In this document: positions 10,651 to 18,938 of the stretch, in pieces
How positions within the stretch are numbered: position 1 is the first letter of the stretch
Layout: the number at the start of each line of letters is the position of its first letter
Assembly: GCA_019638495.1 (NCBI GenBank)
Contig: JAHBTQ010000012.1
Span: 1 to 64,000, forward strand
Length of the DNA: 64,000 nt
DNA from: Taibaiella sp.
GTDB taxonomy: Bacteria > Bacteroidota > Bacteroidia > Chitinophagales > Chitinophagaceae
Direction: 5' to 3'
The notes under the pieces: generated by a model
What the model saw: only the letters and a program-made list of their open reading frames with translations
Database searches by the model: none
What the model was told of the DNA's origin: nothing
Translations under genes and position numbers: made by a program

Positions 10651-11447
10651 TTCACCCGCTTACCTACGTCCATCCGGACGCCAAAATAGCTCCCAATGTC
10701 AGGATCGACCCATTTACCACCGTTCATAAGAACGTGGAGATTGGCGAGGGTACCTGGATAGGATCGAATGTAACAATCATGGAAGGTGCCCGGATAGGGA
10801 AGAACTGCCAGATATTTCCGAGCTCCGTCATCTCAGCGATACCGCAGGACCTGAAGTTCAAGGGTGAGGATACCATTACTATAATTGGCGACAACACCAC
10901 GATCCGTGAGTGTGTTACCATCAACCGGGGCACTACCGACCGTAACGCCACGCGGATAGGTAATAACTGTCTCATTATGGCCTATAGCCATATTGCACAC
11001 GATTGCGAAGTGGGCAACTACTGCATTTTCTCTAACAATACCACGTTGGCAGGCCACATCATAGTGGGCGACTATGTGGTTCTTGCCGGGCTTACTGCCG
11101 TGCAGCAATTTGTGCGTATAGGCTCTCATGCGTTCGTTACCGGTGGCTCTCTGGTGCGCAAGGACATTCCACCGTACGTAAAGGCGGCCCGCGAACCATT
11201 GTCCTATGTGGGAGTAAACTCTGTTGGACTAAAACGTCGTGGATACTCAATTGAGAAGATCAATCATATCCTTGACATATATCGGATTCTCTTTGTGCGT
11301 GGCTACAATGTATCGAAGGCATTGAGTATCATCGAAACGGAGATACCGGTTTCAGATGAGCGCGATGAGATCATTTCGTTTGTTCGCGATACGGGAAGGG
11401 GTATTATGAAGGGCTATATACGCAGGCATACAGAAGATCTGCCGTAG
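10647..11447 (+). CDS. lpxA: UDP-N-acetylglucosamine acyltransferase LpxA
   Basis: 266 residues, normal length. Hexapeptide repeats form a left-handed beta helix over about residues 5-190, followed by a helical C-terminal domain. The catalytic His is H118 in SHIAHDCEVG, equivalent to E. coli H125. It catalyses the first, reversible acylation of UDP-GlcNAc in lipid A synthesis. The ATG overlaps the TGA of lpxC/fabZ (ATGA), so translation is coupled. The next gene, on the other strand, ends only 25 bp away, so transcription converges here. Confidence 0.97.
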   Translation: MIHPLTYVHPDAKIAPNVRIDPFTTVHKNVEIGEGTWIGSNVTIMEGARIGKNCQIFPSSVISAIPQDLKFKGEDTITIIGDNTTIRECVTINRGTTDRNATRIGNNCLIMAYSHIAHDCEVGNYCIFSNNTTLAGHIIVGDYVVLAGLTAVQQFVRIGSHAFVTGGSLVRKDIPPYVKAAREPLSYVGVNSVGLKRRGYSIEKINHILDIYRILFVRGYNVSKALSIIETEIPVSDERDEIISFVRDTGRGIMKGYIRRHTEDLP

Positions 11448-11472
11448 TTACTGGGGTTGCAGCTTTGCTTGT

Positions 11473-12264
11473 TTAAAACATTCTCCTCACCATCCTCAGG
11501 TGATGCGTCCGCTTCTTCAGTGAAGTGCTGATAATGCCTTGTTGGTCTATTCGATCTATAACTACACGGCCGGCAGTGTCTGTGGCGTGGATTATGGTTT
11601 CGTTGTCCAGCAGCAACCCCACATGATTAATTTTTCCTTCCTTTTCCTCAAAGAAGGCCAGGTCACCACAGCGGGCATTCAGCAGGAAGTCTACTAGCTG
11701 CCCCTCAGTTGCTTGTTGAGAGGCGTCGCGCGATATCTTGTGTCCGCAAAGCTTAAATACCATTTGAGTTAGCCCTGAGCAGTCTATCCCGGCAGTGCTG
11801 CGTCCGCCCCATTGATAGGGCGCATGCAGGTACAGGGTTGCGGCGCTTTTCAGGGCATTTGCGTTAAGTTCCAGTTTTGTGGTTTTCTGCTTCTTGCCTC
11901 TATATCGTCCCTGCCCGCCTGCTATTTCCAAGAGACCCTTTTTGAGCCCATGTAGCTCACTTCCCGGCTGAATAGCTATTTCTCCGCCATCTGCAAGGAT
12001 TTTGCCCATTTTGGTTATGGCCATATGACGCACCTCTCGCCTATATTCTTTTCGCTGTATTATGTTGAGTTGAGACAACTTGCACCAGCCGGTATAGTCG
12101 TCCCAGGCACACCTGATTCGGGCCCAGTCACGATTATTCACTTCTATTATCTCCGCACGCTCGCCAAACAGGAGCTGTGTGCTTTGCTCGGCCGTGTGCA
12201 TCGGTTCCGATCTTACCGGCATCACAGACACATTGCAATATCCGTAGGCTAATAATACGGGCAT
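11473..12264 (-). CDS. NlpC/P60 family peptidoglycan endopeptidase with SH3 domain
   Basis: 263 residues. The N-terminal half (about 10-120) looks like bacterial SH3 modules (ARIRCAWDDYTGWCKL). The C-terminal half is a C40 peptidase: catalytic Cys162 in AGIDCSGLTQ, His214 in INHVGLLL, and His226 in IIHATD. The family cleaves gamma-D-glutamyl-diamino acid bonds in murein peptides. No clear signal peptide is present; the N terminus begins with a short hydrophobic stretch, so it may act on recycled muropeptides in the cytoplasm or periplasm. A perfect TAACTTTG promoter -7 element lies 26 bp upstream of the ATG. Confidence 0.88.
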   Translation of the reverse strand: MPVLLAYGYCNVSVMPVRSEPMHTAEQSTQLLFGERAEIIEVNNRDWARIRCAWDDYTGWCKLSQLNIIQRKEYRREVRHMAITKMGKILADGGEIAIQPGSELHGLKKGLLEIAGGQGRYRGKKQKTTKLELNANALKSAATLYLHAPYQWGGRSTAGIDCSGLTQMVFKLCGHKISRDASQQATEGQLVDFLLNARCGDLAFFEEKEGKINHVGLLLDNETIIHATDTAGRVVIDRIDQQGIISTSLKKRTHHLRMVRRMF

Positions 12265-12289
12265 ACTGGTTCTTTTTTACGCTTTGGGT

Positions 12290-12297
12290 CAAAGTTA
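12290..12297 (-). promoter_or_regulatory. Promoter -7 element of the NlpC/P60 gene
   Basis: On the minus strand this reads TAACTTTG, a perfect match to the Bacteroidetes -7 consensus TAnnTTTG, 25-32 bp before the start codon. No clear TTTG -33 element lies at the usual spacing. Confidence 0.55.
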
Positions 12298-12490
12298 CAT
12301 CCACCACTTTCCAACTCATTCGGAAGTTTTTAACATTACTTATTTATTAGTATGGGGGTGTCGCATCCATGTAACGAAATGTTTATTAACTTAGCACGCT
12401 AATACTATACCCTTTTTTATATATATTATGTATTAATGCAAAATGGGTGTGTGGAAAGGTATATTGATCATATTAAATTCTTAAATCGTT

Positions 12491-14065
12491 ATGGATTCTA
12501 CCATTATAGCCGCGGTCCTGGCCGTTGTGGCTTTAGTTATAGGTATTTTTTTAGGTAAAGTGATCTTTGCAAAAAATACGAAACAGCAAATTGACGAAGC
12601 AGACGCACTGGCAAAAAAGACAATCGAAGACGCGAAAACACTCGCAGAGACACTAAAAGAAAAGAAGCTACTGGAGGCAAAAGAGCACTTTTTACAACTG
12701 AAGAGCACACATGACAAGGAAGTTTCTCAACGCAATCAGAAAATATCGGAGTCAGAAAACAGGATAAAGCAGCAACAGCAGCAACTAAGTGATAAAACCT
12801 CTGCACTGCAGCGACAGGTGCAGGAGAATGAGGGGCTAAAAGAAAACCTGGAAAACCAGATCAAAGCGTTCAACATAAAGAAGGCTGAGCTGGACAAACA
12901 CCACGAAGAGCACGTAAAGCGCCTGGAAAAGGTCGCAGGCCTTTCTGCTGAACAAGCTAAAGTGGAGCTTATCGAAGTGGTGAAGGAAGAAGCCCGTACC
13001 AATGCGATGGCCTATGTGAAGGACATCATGGAGGAGGCGAAAGTAAATGCATCCAAGGAGGCACGTAAGATCATCATTCAGAGCATTCAGCGCACGGCTG
13101 CCGAGCAGACGATTGAAAATGCAATCACAGTTTTCAACCTGGAGAGTGATGAAATTAAGGGCCAGATCATTGGTCGTGAAGGACGTAATATTCGTGCTCT
13201 TGAAGCAGCAACTGGGGTCGACCTGGTTATCGACGATACCCCTGAAGCAATAGTACTCAGCTGTTTTGACCCGCTTCGTCGAGAGATAGCTCGCCTGTCG
13301 CTTCAGCGCCTGGTACAGGATGGTCGCATTCACCCTGCCCGTATTGAGGAGGTTGTAGAGAAGACCCGCAAACAACTGGAAGAGCAGATAATGGAAATCG
13401 GCGAACGCACGATTATCGAGTTGGGCGTTCATGGGTTACACAAAGACCTGGTTCGCCTGGTAGGTAAGATGCGCTTCCGTTCTTCTTATGGTCAGAACTT
13501 GCTGATGCACTCAAAAGAGACAGCAAACCTCTGCGGCATTATGGCTGCAGAACTGGGACTGGGCCAGAAGGTGGTGAAACTGGCTAAGCGTGCCGGTCTG
13601 CTGCACGACATAGGCAAAGTGCCTGATGAGGAAACAGAACTGAGCCACGCACTGCTCGGTGCCAAAATTGCTGAGCGCTGCGGCGAGCATCCATCCGTAG
13701 TAAACGCTATTGGTGCTCACCACGACGAAATGGAGATGCAGTTTATCATTTCGCCTATCATACAGGCATGTGATGCCATCAGTGGCGCCCGCCCGGGTGC
13801 ACGCCGTGAAATGATGCAGAGCTACATGCAGCGTATCAAGGAACTGGAGAACCTGGCTATGGCCTATAACGGGGTAGAGAAGGCGTACGCTATACAGGCT
13901 GGCCGCGAGCTGCGAGTAATGGTTGAAGCTGAAAAGGTAACCGACGCAGCCAGCCAGCAACTTTCATTCGAGATAGCAGATAAGATCCAGAAGGAAATGC
14001 AATATCCCGGCCAGATAAAGGTTACTGTTATCAGGGAACTGAGGGCAGTGAATGTGGCACGATAG
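12491..14065 (+). CDS. rny: Ribonuclease Y
   Basis: 524 residues, full length. Order of parts: an N-terminal membrane anchor (residues about 4-25), a long charged coiled coil (about 30-210), a KH RNA-binding domain (GREGRNIRALEAATGVD), and an HD domain with H372-D373 in LLHDIGKVPDE. RNase Y is a membrane-bound endonuclease that starts mRNA decay. The ATG follows 226 bp of AT-rich DNA that separates it from the divergent NlpC/P60 gene. A hairpin terminator follows 25 bp after the stop. Confidence 0.96.
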   Translation: MDSTIIAAVLAVVALVIGIFLGKVIFAKNTKQQIDEADALAKKTIEDAKTLAETLKEKKLLEAKEHFLQLKSTHDKEVSQRNQKISESENRIKQQQQQLSDKTSALQRQVQENEGLKENLENQIKAFNIKKAELDKHHEEHVKRLEKVAGLSAEQAKVELIEVVKEEARTNAMAYVKDIMEEAKVNASKEARKIIIQSIQRTAAEQTIENAITVFNLESDEIKGQIIGREGRNIRALEAATGVDLVIDDTPEAIVLSCFDPLRREIARLSLQRLVQDGRIHPARIEEVVEKTRKQLEEQIMEIGERTIIELGVHGLHKDLVRLVGKMRFRSSYGQNLLMHSKETANLCGIMAAELGLGQKVVKLAKRAGLLHDIGKVPDEETELSHALLGAKIAERCGEHPSVVNAIGAHHDEMEMQFIISPIIQACDAISGARPGARREMMQSYMQRIKELENLAMAYNGVEKAYAIQAGRELRVMVEAEKVTDAASQQLSFEIADKIQKEMQYPGQIKVTVIRELRAVNVAR

Positions 14066-14089
14066 TAATTTTGATAAGTAAATTGGTAG

Positions 14090-14122
14090 ATAGCCTGCGA
14101 TTAAGTCGCAGGCTATTTGCTT
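14090..14122 (+). terminator. Probable terminator of rny
   Basis: An 11-bp perfect inverted repeat (14090-14100 and 14106-14116, loop TTAAG) is followed by a weak T-rich tail (TTGCTTC). It lies inside the over-extended reading frame of the next gene, which supports that gene's later start. Confidence 0.6.
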
Positions 14123-14181
14123 CAGGGGCCGTCAGCAGTATGTGTTGTTCAAAATATCATGTGGCTACGTATCTTCACGTA

Positions 14182-14868
14182 ATGCGTGTAACGCTATTTG
14201 TACTACTTCCCATCTTTGGTAGCTTGTTGTCGGCATGCGGCTTGAGAGACAGGTCAATATCACGCACCTCAATCTCACGTGAGGATAGCATTTGTCAATA
14301 TGGAAAGAAATTTGTCCGACCGATCAGAACTAAAATACAATTTCCTGTACAGGATGTCTCGGAGGATTTCAAGTTGGCTGAGCTTAAAAAAGCAGTCCCT
14401 GTTCCGGGTTTAGAAGACTCCCCGAAACTTCGTGAATTATACAATTATTACTTTGTAGAAAGAGTGACTGACTATGATGAAATAGGTGACAGTACCTTTA
14501 CTCCCGCAGAAGATAACGTACACTACAAACTAAGAGACCTCTTCTTCTTTGATGTGAATGGCGACGGCTTATTGGACTTTATTCATTACCCCAGGTACTA
14601 CAGGGCATTTGCATATGATGTGGAATTCTATGATATCTTTATTCAGAAGCCGAAAGGTAATTATAAACTGGTAAGGTTTGGAGGCTACATTGTCAGTGTT
14701 GAGTTTGGAAGGGATAGTAGTCTTCGCGCTTTAAAAACATATCAAGGGGTATGCTGCGGCGGGGATCTATCTATCTTTCGTACTTATAAGCTTGATACCG
14801 TGGTGAATGAACTCGTGTTACAAAGCGAAGAAAAAGTTCTTAGCTGTCAGTTGAGGGATAGTATCTGA
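14182..14868 (+). CDS. Putative lipoprotein of unknown function
   Basis: 228 residues from the ATG at 14182. This start is chosen because it gives a clean lipoprotein signal (MRVTLFVLLPIFGSLLSACG, lipobox LSAC). The frame could be extended upstream to a TTG, but that would run through the rny terminator. The mature part has a segment FFFDVNGDGLLDF (about residue 135) that resembles a calcium-binding or FG-GAP-like acidic loop, and a CCGGD motif. No family was recognised. It is probably anchored in the outer or inner membrane. It stands alone between rny and the broken ftcD gene. Confidence 0.7.
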   Translation: MRVTLFVLLPIFGSLLSACGLRDRSISRTSISREDSICQYGKKFVRPIRTKIQFPVQDVSEDFKLAELKKAVPVPGLEDSPKLRELYNYYFVERVTDYDEIGDSTFTPAEDNVHYKLRDLFFFDVNGDGLLDFIHYPRYYRAFAYDVEFYDIFIQKPKGNYKLVRFGGYIVSVEFGRDSSLRALKTYQGVCCGGDLSIFRTYKLDTVVNELVLQSEEKVLSCQLRDSI

Positions 14869-14893
14869 TACAGTGCTATCAAGTTGCAGCTTA

Positions 14894-14924
14894 TTTGTCG
14901 GCGAATATGGAAGTCATACCTTTG
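14894..14924 (+). promoter_or_regulatory. Strong-consensus Bacteroidetes promoter of the ftcD gene
   Basis: TTTG at 14894-14897 and TACCTTTG at 14917-14924 are separated by exactly 19 nt, the ideal -33/-7 arrangement of the phylum's primary sigma factor. Transcription would start near 14930, giving a 5' leader of about 65 nt before the ATG at 14994. Confidence 0.75.
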
Positions 14925-14993
14925 CCGCTCAAAAAACAGGAAGGTAAATCGCGCTTCTTTCTGCTTTTTACTTACTACTTTATACTTATAAAA

Positions 14994-16671
14994 ATGAAAG
15001 ACTTTTCAAACGCTATAATTGAATGTGTGCCCAACTTCAGTGAGGGGCGCGACATGAATATCATAAACCAGATCACTGCAGAAATTGAAGCGGTGGAGGG
15101 TGTAAGCCTGCTGGATGTAGACCCGGGCAAGGCTACTAACCGCACAGTAGTTACAATGGTAGGCAATCCCTACGCGGTGATAGAAGCAGCCTACAGGGCA
15201 ATAAAAAAGGCAGGTGAGCTGCAACCATACAGGTGAGCACCCACGTATGGGTGCAACTGATGTGTGTCCGCTGATACCCATCTCTGGTATCACTATGGAG
15301 GAGACGATTGAGTTTGCAAAGAAGCTGGGCGAGCGTGTGGGCAATGAACTGGACATCCCGGTTTACCTTTATGAATACGCTGCAAGCGCCCCCTATCGCC
15401 GTAACCTGGCAGATATTCGTAGCGGGGAGTACGAAGGGCTTGCCGCGAAAATTCAGAAGGAAGAATGGAAGCCCGATTATGGCGTTGCAAAGTTTAATGC
15501 GCAGAGCGGGGCAACGGTGATAGGTGCACGCGATTTCCTTATCGCTTATAACGTGAACCTGAATACCACATCCACTCGTCGTGCGAATGCGGTTGCCTTT
15601 GATATTCGGGAGAAGGGCAGGCAAAAGAAGGATGCAAATGGCAAAGTGGTAAAAGATGCCAACGGTGAGGCGATATGGGAGCCCGGACTACTTAAAAATG
15701 TAAAAGCCATCGGCTGGTTTATTGACGAATATGGCATAGCCCAGATATCAATAAACCTCACCAATATGAACACAACGCCGCTACATGTGGTGTTTGATGC
15801 CGCCTGTGAGCGCGCAAATGCACGTGGGTTGAGGGTGACAGGTAGTGAGTTGGTTGGGTTGGTGCCGCTTCAGGCGCTTACAGAGGCTGGTAAGTACTTC
15901 CTGAAGAAACAGCAACGCAGTGTGGGTGTTGGCGAGGAAGAACTTGTACGAATAGCCATCAAGTCGCTGGGGCTTGATGAGTTAGGGCCATTTGATCCGC
16001 AAAAGAAAATAATAGAGTATCGTCTGAGGGGTGTGAACGCGAAGAAGCTGGTGGATATGACAGTGGCCCGGTTTGCTGCAGAGACTGCGAGCGAGTCGCC
16101 CGCACCAGGTGGTGGCTCCATTTCAGCTCTGTGTGGCGCTTTGAGTGCCGCATTGGGTACTATGGTGGCCAACCTCTCTTCGCACAAGAAGGGATGGGAC
16201 CACCGGTGGGAAGAATTCAGCGATCATGCTGCCCATGGCCAGGAATTGATGAAGGAGATGCTCCATCTCGTAGATGAGGACACAAACGCGTTCAATGCAA
16301 TAATGGCTGGCTTTGGTATGCCTAAGTCGAATGATGCGGAAAAAGCGGCAAGAAAGGCAGCGATAGAAGCGGCTACTATCTATGCCATTAAGATACCATT
16401 CCGCAGTATGGTGGTAGCCTTGCAGGCCATGGATCTGTCTATAGAAATGGCAGCGAAAGGCAATCCTAATAGTGTAAGTGACGCCGGAGTTGGTGCTTTA
16501 TGTGCACGCACAGCAATAAAGGGATGCTACCTGAATGTGCTGATAAACGCACAAGACCTGAAAGAACATGCTGAGGTGAAACCAATCCTTGAAAGGGCTG
16601 CAGAAATCAACCGTATTGCCGACGAGAAGGAACAGCAGGCGTGGAAGACAGTGCTTGCCGCGATGAAGTAA
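14994..16671 (+). pseudogene. ftcD: Formiminotransferase-cyclodeaminase, split by a frameshift
   Basis: Two overlapping reading frames together make one enzyme. The first (14994-15236) carries the N-terminal formiminotransferase start IIECVPNFSEGRD and ends soon after AIKKAGEL. The second, in another frame, resumes at HTGEHPRMGATDVCP near 15228 and runs to 16671 through the formiminotransferase C-terminal part and the cyclodeaminase domain (SPAPGGGSISALCGAL). Family members normally have about six residues (a LIDM-type stretch) at the junction, which are missing here, so a short out-of-frame deletion near 15213-15218 best explains the break; an assembly error is possible. The intact enzyme moves the formimino group of formiminoglutamate to tetrahydrofolate and deaminates it, in histidine breakdown. 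The promoter and terminator are intact. No other hut gene is adjacent. Confidence 0.85.
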
Positions 16672-16686
16672 ATGAAATCCCCAATA

Positions 16687-16729
16687 AACAAAGTGCCTGA
16701 CATCGTATATGCCAGGCACTTTGTTTTTT
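16687..16729 (+). terminator. Terminator after ftcD
   Basis: A 13-bp perfect stem (16687-16699 and 16713-16725) with a 13-nt loop is followed by a T run. It is A-rich on the left arm, so it can also serve the convergent minus-strand gene that ends at 16745. Confidence 0.85.
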
Positions 16730-16744
16730 ATAGAATACTTTGTT

Positions 16745-17818
16745 TTAGTACTCTTGTCCTTTATAGAATACCCGGAATAAGTTCTGCCCCATCTGGTACT
16801 GTAATACATCGTAATTAAGCTGCCAGTTCGTAAGTTCAGCGTTTGTAACGTCATAGGTCTCGCCTTCTGAGAACAGGCGCAGGGTATTCCCCTGGTTCAC
16901 GTAGGCAATGGAGTTATACTGGATGACCATGTTGGGTGGATAGTAGTTGTCTACCGTATAGATGTCACCTTTATAGAAGACCTTTAGATAATTGCTCTGA
17001 TCTTTAAACGCCACGATATAGTCAGCAACAGTATAGTTACCGCTCATAAAACCGAGTGAACGCACGCTATCGGCATAGAACACTTTGAAATAACCATCGG
17101 CAGAAACATAAGCAACTACATTGTCACCTGCCTTGTATGACTTAGGAATAAAATCGTCAAGCACAAAGGTCTTGCCGTTGTGAAATACTTTGAACTTGCG
17201 GTCGATATCTACGTAGGCCACGGTGTTTCGGCCCACTTCAAACCCGCTTACAGGATAGTCTTCCTGTGCAAGCAGCTCGCCGCGGAAGAAGATGCGGAAC
17301 TGATTAGCAAAGTTGTTGTAGGCAATAATATTGTCCGAGACCTTGATACTGGCAAGGCTGCTATCTGAGAAGTAGCTTTCAATAGGGTAGATCTGACCTT
17401 TGTAATAGGCTTTATATGCACCCTTGTAGCTATCCAGGAAAAAAACAAGGCTATCTGCTACGAAGTATTGATCGGTAACATTGCATAGGTTTTTGACGGT
17501 TCCGTTGTCAAAAACGTTCAGCGATTTCTGGTTTAGAAAAGCTACAAGATTATCTGTGGCAAAGTAGGCGTTTGTAAAACCGATATTTACTGGGGTTACC
17601 CTGTGATTCGCATAAATCTTAAAGGAGCGGGAGTTATCTAGATAGGGTATTGCTGAGCGGCCTATTTTCATACTTGTAGGGGCCAGAAAGTCTATTTTCC
17701 TTATCATGCCTTTGTCCCATACCATCACCTGGTTTTGATTATCCACGTAAGCGGCTAATTGGGCACCTGCGCGCAAACCGGTAAATAGAATAAAAAGGGT
17801 CAACAGCGATATCCTCAT
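16745..17818 (-). CDS. Secreted repeat protein of unknown function
   Basis: 357 residues with an N-terminal signal peptide (MRISLLTLFILFTGLRAGAQ). The mature part is a series of about eight loosely repeated units of 35-45 residues built around patterns such as NIIAYNNFANQFRIFFRGE, NTVAYVDIDRKFKVFHNGK and DYIVAFKDQSNYLKVFYKG. Repeats of this kind suggest a beta-propeller or beta-solenoid fold. It would be periplasmic or exported; no T9SS tail is visible. No enzyme motif was seen and no family is claimed. It lies between the ftcD terminator and two tandem 60-bp elements. Confidence 0.75.
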   Translation of the reverse strand: MRISLLTLFILFTGLRAGAQLAAYVDNQNQVMVWDKGMIRKIDFLAPTSMKIGRSAIPYLDNSRSFKIYANHRVTPVNIGFTNAYFATDNLVAFLNQKSLNVFDNGTVKNLCNVTDQYFVADSLVFFLDSYKGAYKAYYKGQIYPIESYFSDSSLASIKVSDNIIAYNNFANQFRIFFRGELLAQEDYPVSGFEVGRNTVAYVDIDRKFKVFHNGKTFVLDDFIPKSYKAGDNVVAYVSADGYFKVFYADSVRSLGFMSGNYTVADYIVAFKDQSNYLKVFYKGDIYTVDNYYPPNMVIQYNSIAYVNQGNTLRLFSEGETYDVTNAELTNWQLNYDVLQYQMGQNLFRVFYKGQEY

Positions 17819-17914
17819 AGTCCGATTTTGTTTGAGTGTGTAATTTAGGAAAAATCTGCGGATAGGGTAGGCGATGTGCTGAATGCCTCTGCCCGCGCGG
17901 GTTTGAACTATCTG

Positions 17915-17974
17915 AAATAAAAAAGCCAGCCTGAGAACAGGCCAGCCCCTATAAACCCTATCACTATGAAAACT
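17915..17974. repeat. Tandem 60-bp element, copy 1
   Basis: 59 of 60 bases match copy 2 at 18040-18099. It contains GCCTG-AGAA-CAGGC, a 5-bp hairpin with an AGAA loop. Read on the minus strand the hairpin is followed by TGGCTTTTTTATT, so it looks like a terminator. Read on the plus strand it ends in ATGAAAACT, which opens a 21-codon reading frame here. Confidence 0.85.
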
Positions 17975-18039
17975 GATGCGAAGTTAACGACAATGCTAAT
18001 AATAACAAAGATTTTTAGGGGTATTTTTTGATTTTGTTT

Positions 18040-18099
18040 AAATAAAAAAGCCAGCCTGAGAACAGGCCAGCCCCTATAAACCCTATCACCATGAAAACT
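18040..18099. repeat. Tandem 60-bp element, copy 2
   Basis: Second copy, starting 125 bp after copy 1 and differing only at one base before the ATG. On the plus strand the micro-frame is ATG AAA ACT TCT TTA TTC TAA. Its minus-strand terminator form lies about 140 bp downstream of infC, so it may end the infC transcript. The rest of the 419-bp gap between infC and the secreted repeat protein holds nothing else recognisable. Confidence 0.85.
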
Positions 18100-18237
18100 T
18101 CTTTATTCTAAAGAGAGAATGTTGACTGATTAATATGAAGTAAAAGTAGCCACTTGCAATTAACTGAACAATGATTTCTGTCAGATTTACATGTTAATAA
18201 CAAAATAGATGCAAGTGCTTTAAATATTACTTTATTT

Positions 18238-18795
18238 TTATTTTTTCTTTTTAGGAGAGAACATCGCAAGCATGCGGCGTCCTTCCATTTTAGGCATTGA
18301 CTCGAGTGCACCCCACTCAGACATACGCTCTGCAAACTTCAGCAGCAGTAGCTCGCCACGCTCCTGGAACATGATAGCACGTCCCTTGAACTGTACGTAG
18401 CACTTCACCTTGTTGCCATCTTGCAGAAACTTTTCGGCATGTTTTGCCTTAAAGTCGAAGTCGTGCTCATCGGTATTTGGAGTGAAGCGGATTTCTTTTA
18501 CTTCTGATTGCTTTGCTTTTGCCTTCTGTTCTTTGTCTTTCTTCTTCTTTTCGTACAGGAACTTTTTGTAGTCGATAAGACGGCAAACAGGTGGCACCGC
18601 ATTGGGAGAGATCTCTACGAGGTCTACCTCGCGCTCCTGGGCCATTTTGAGGGCCTGGGCCAGCGGGTATACGGCCGGCTCCATGTTTTCGCCTACTACG
18701 CGCACCTCAGGTGCAGTAATCTCGTTGTTCAGCTTATGTTCGTTCTGCGGTAAACGAGGTCTAAAAAAAGGTTTTGGCTTTGGTCTTTTCTGCAT
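18238..18795 (-). CDS. infC: Translation initiation factor IF-3
   Basis: 185 residues. N-terminal domain with NNEITAPEVRVVGENM and the linker EVDLVEISPNAVPPVCRLIDYKKF; C-terminal domain with VKEIRFTPNTDEHDFDFKAKHAEKFL-type residues; lysine-rich ends. It binds the 30S subunit and checks the initiator codon and tRNA. The start here is ATG rather than the rare AUU of enterobacteria. It lies 143 bp downstream of thrS with its own TAATTTTG promoter element. rpmI and rplT, which usually follow infC, are absent: the next 419 bp have no gene. Confidence 0.97.
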   Translation of the reverse strand: MQKRPKPKPFFRPRLPQNEHKLNNEITAPEVRVVGENMEPAVYPLAQALKMAQEREVDLVEISPNAVPPVCRLIDYKKFLYEKKKKDKEQKAKAKQSEVKEIRFTPNTDEHDFDFKAKHAEKFLQDGNKVKCYVQFKGRAIMFQERGELLLLKFAERMSEWGALESMPKMEGRRMLAMFSPKKKK

Positions 18796-18818
18796 TAACA
18801 GCTTTTATGATTATGCGA

Positions 18819-18826
18819 CAAAATTA
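18819..18826 (-). promoter_or_regulatory. Promoter -7 element of infC
   Basis: Minus strand TAATTTTG, a perfect TAnnTTTG, 24-31 bp before the infC ATG. A TTG lies 22 nt further upstream, slightly longer than the ideal spacing. Confidence 0.55.
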
Positions 18827-18888
18827 GATTATTTGTTTATCAAACACTCAATAGGACTTACAATTTTTTCGATAAGTCTTATACAGAA

Positions 18889-18922
18889 ATCACGGCGGCA
18901 GGTTACCCCTGTCCGCCGTGAT
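18889..18922 (-). terminator. Hairpin between thrS and infC
   Basis: A 10-bp perfect inverted repeat with a 14-nt loop, 17 bp after the thrS stop. It lacks a strong T run (TTCTGTATAAG), so it may be a weak terminator or an mRNA-processing hairpin separating thrS from infC. Confidence 0.5.
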
Positions 18923-18938
18923 GATGCGTTTTGCTATT

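Noticed and set aside
15195..15245. Programmed ribosomal frameshift in ftcD.
   Set aside because: No slippery heptamer at the junction and residues are missing, which frameshifting would not explain.
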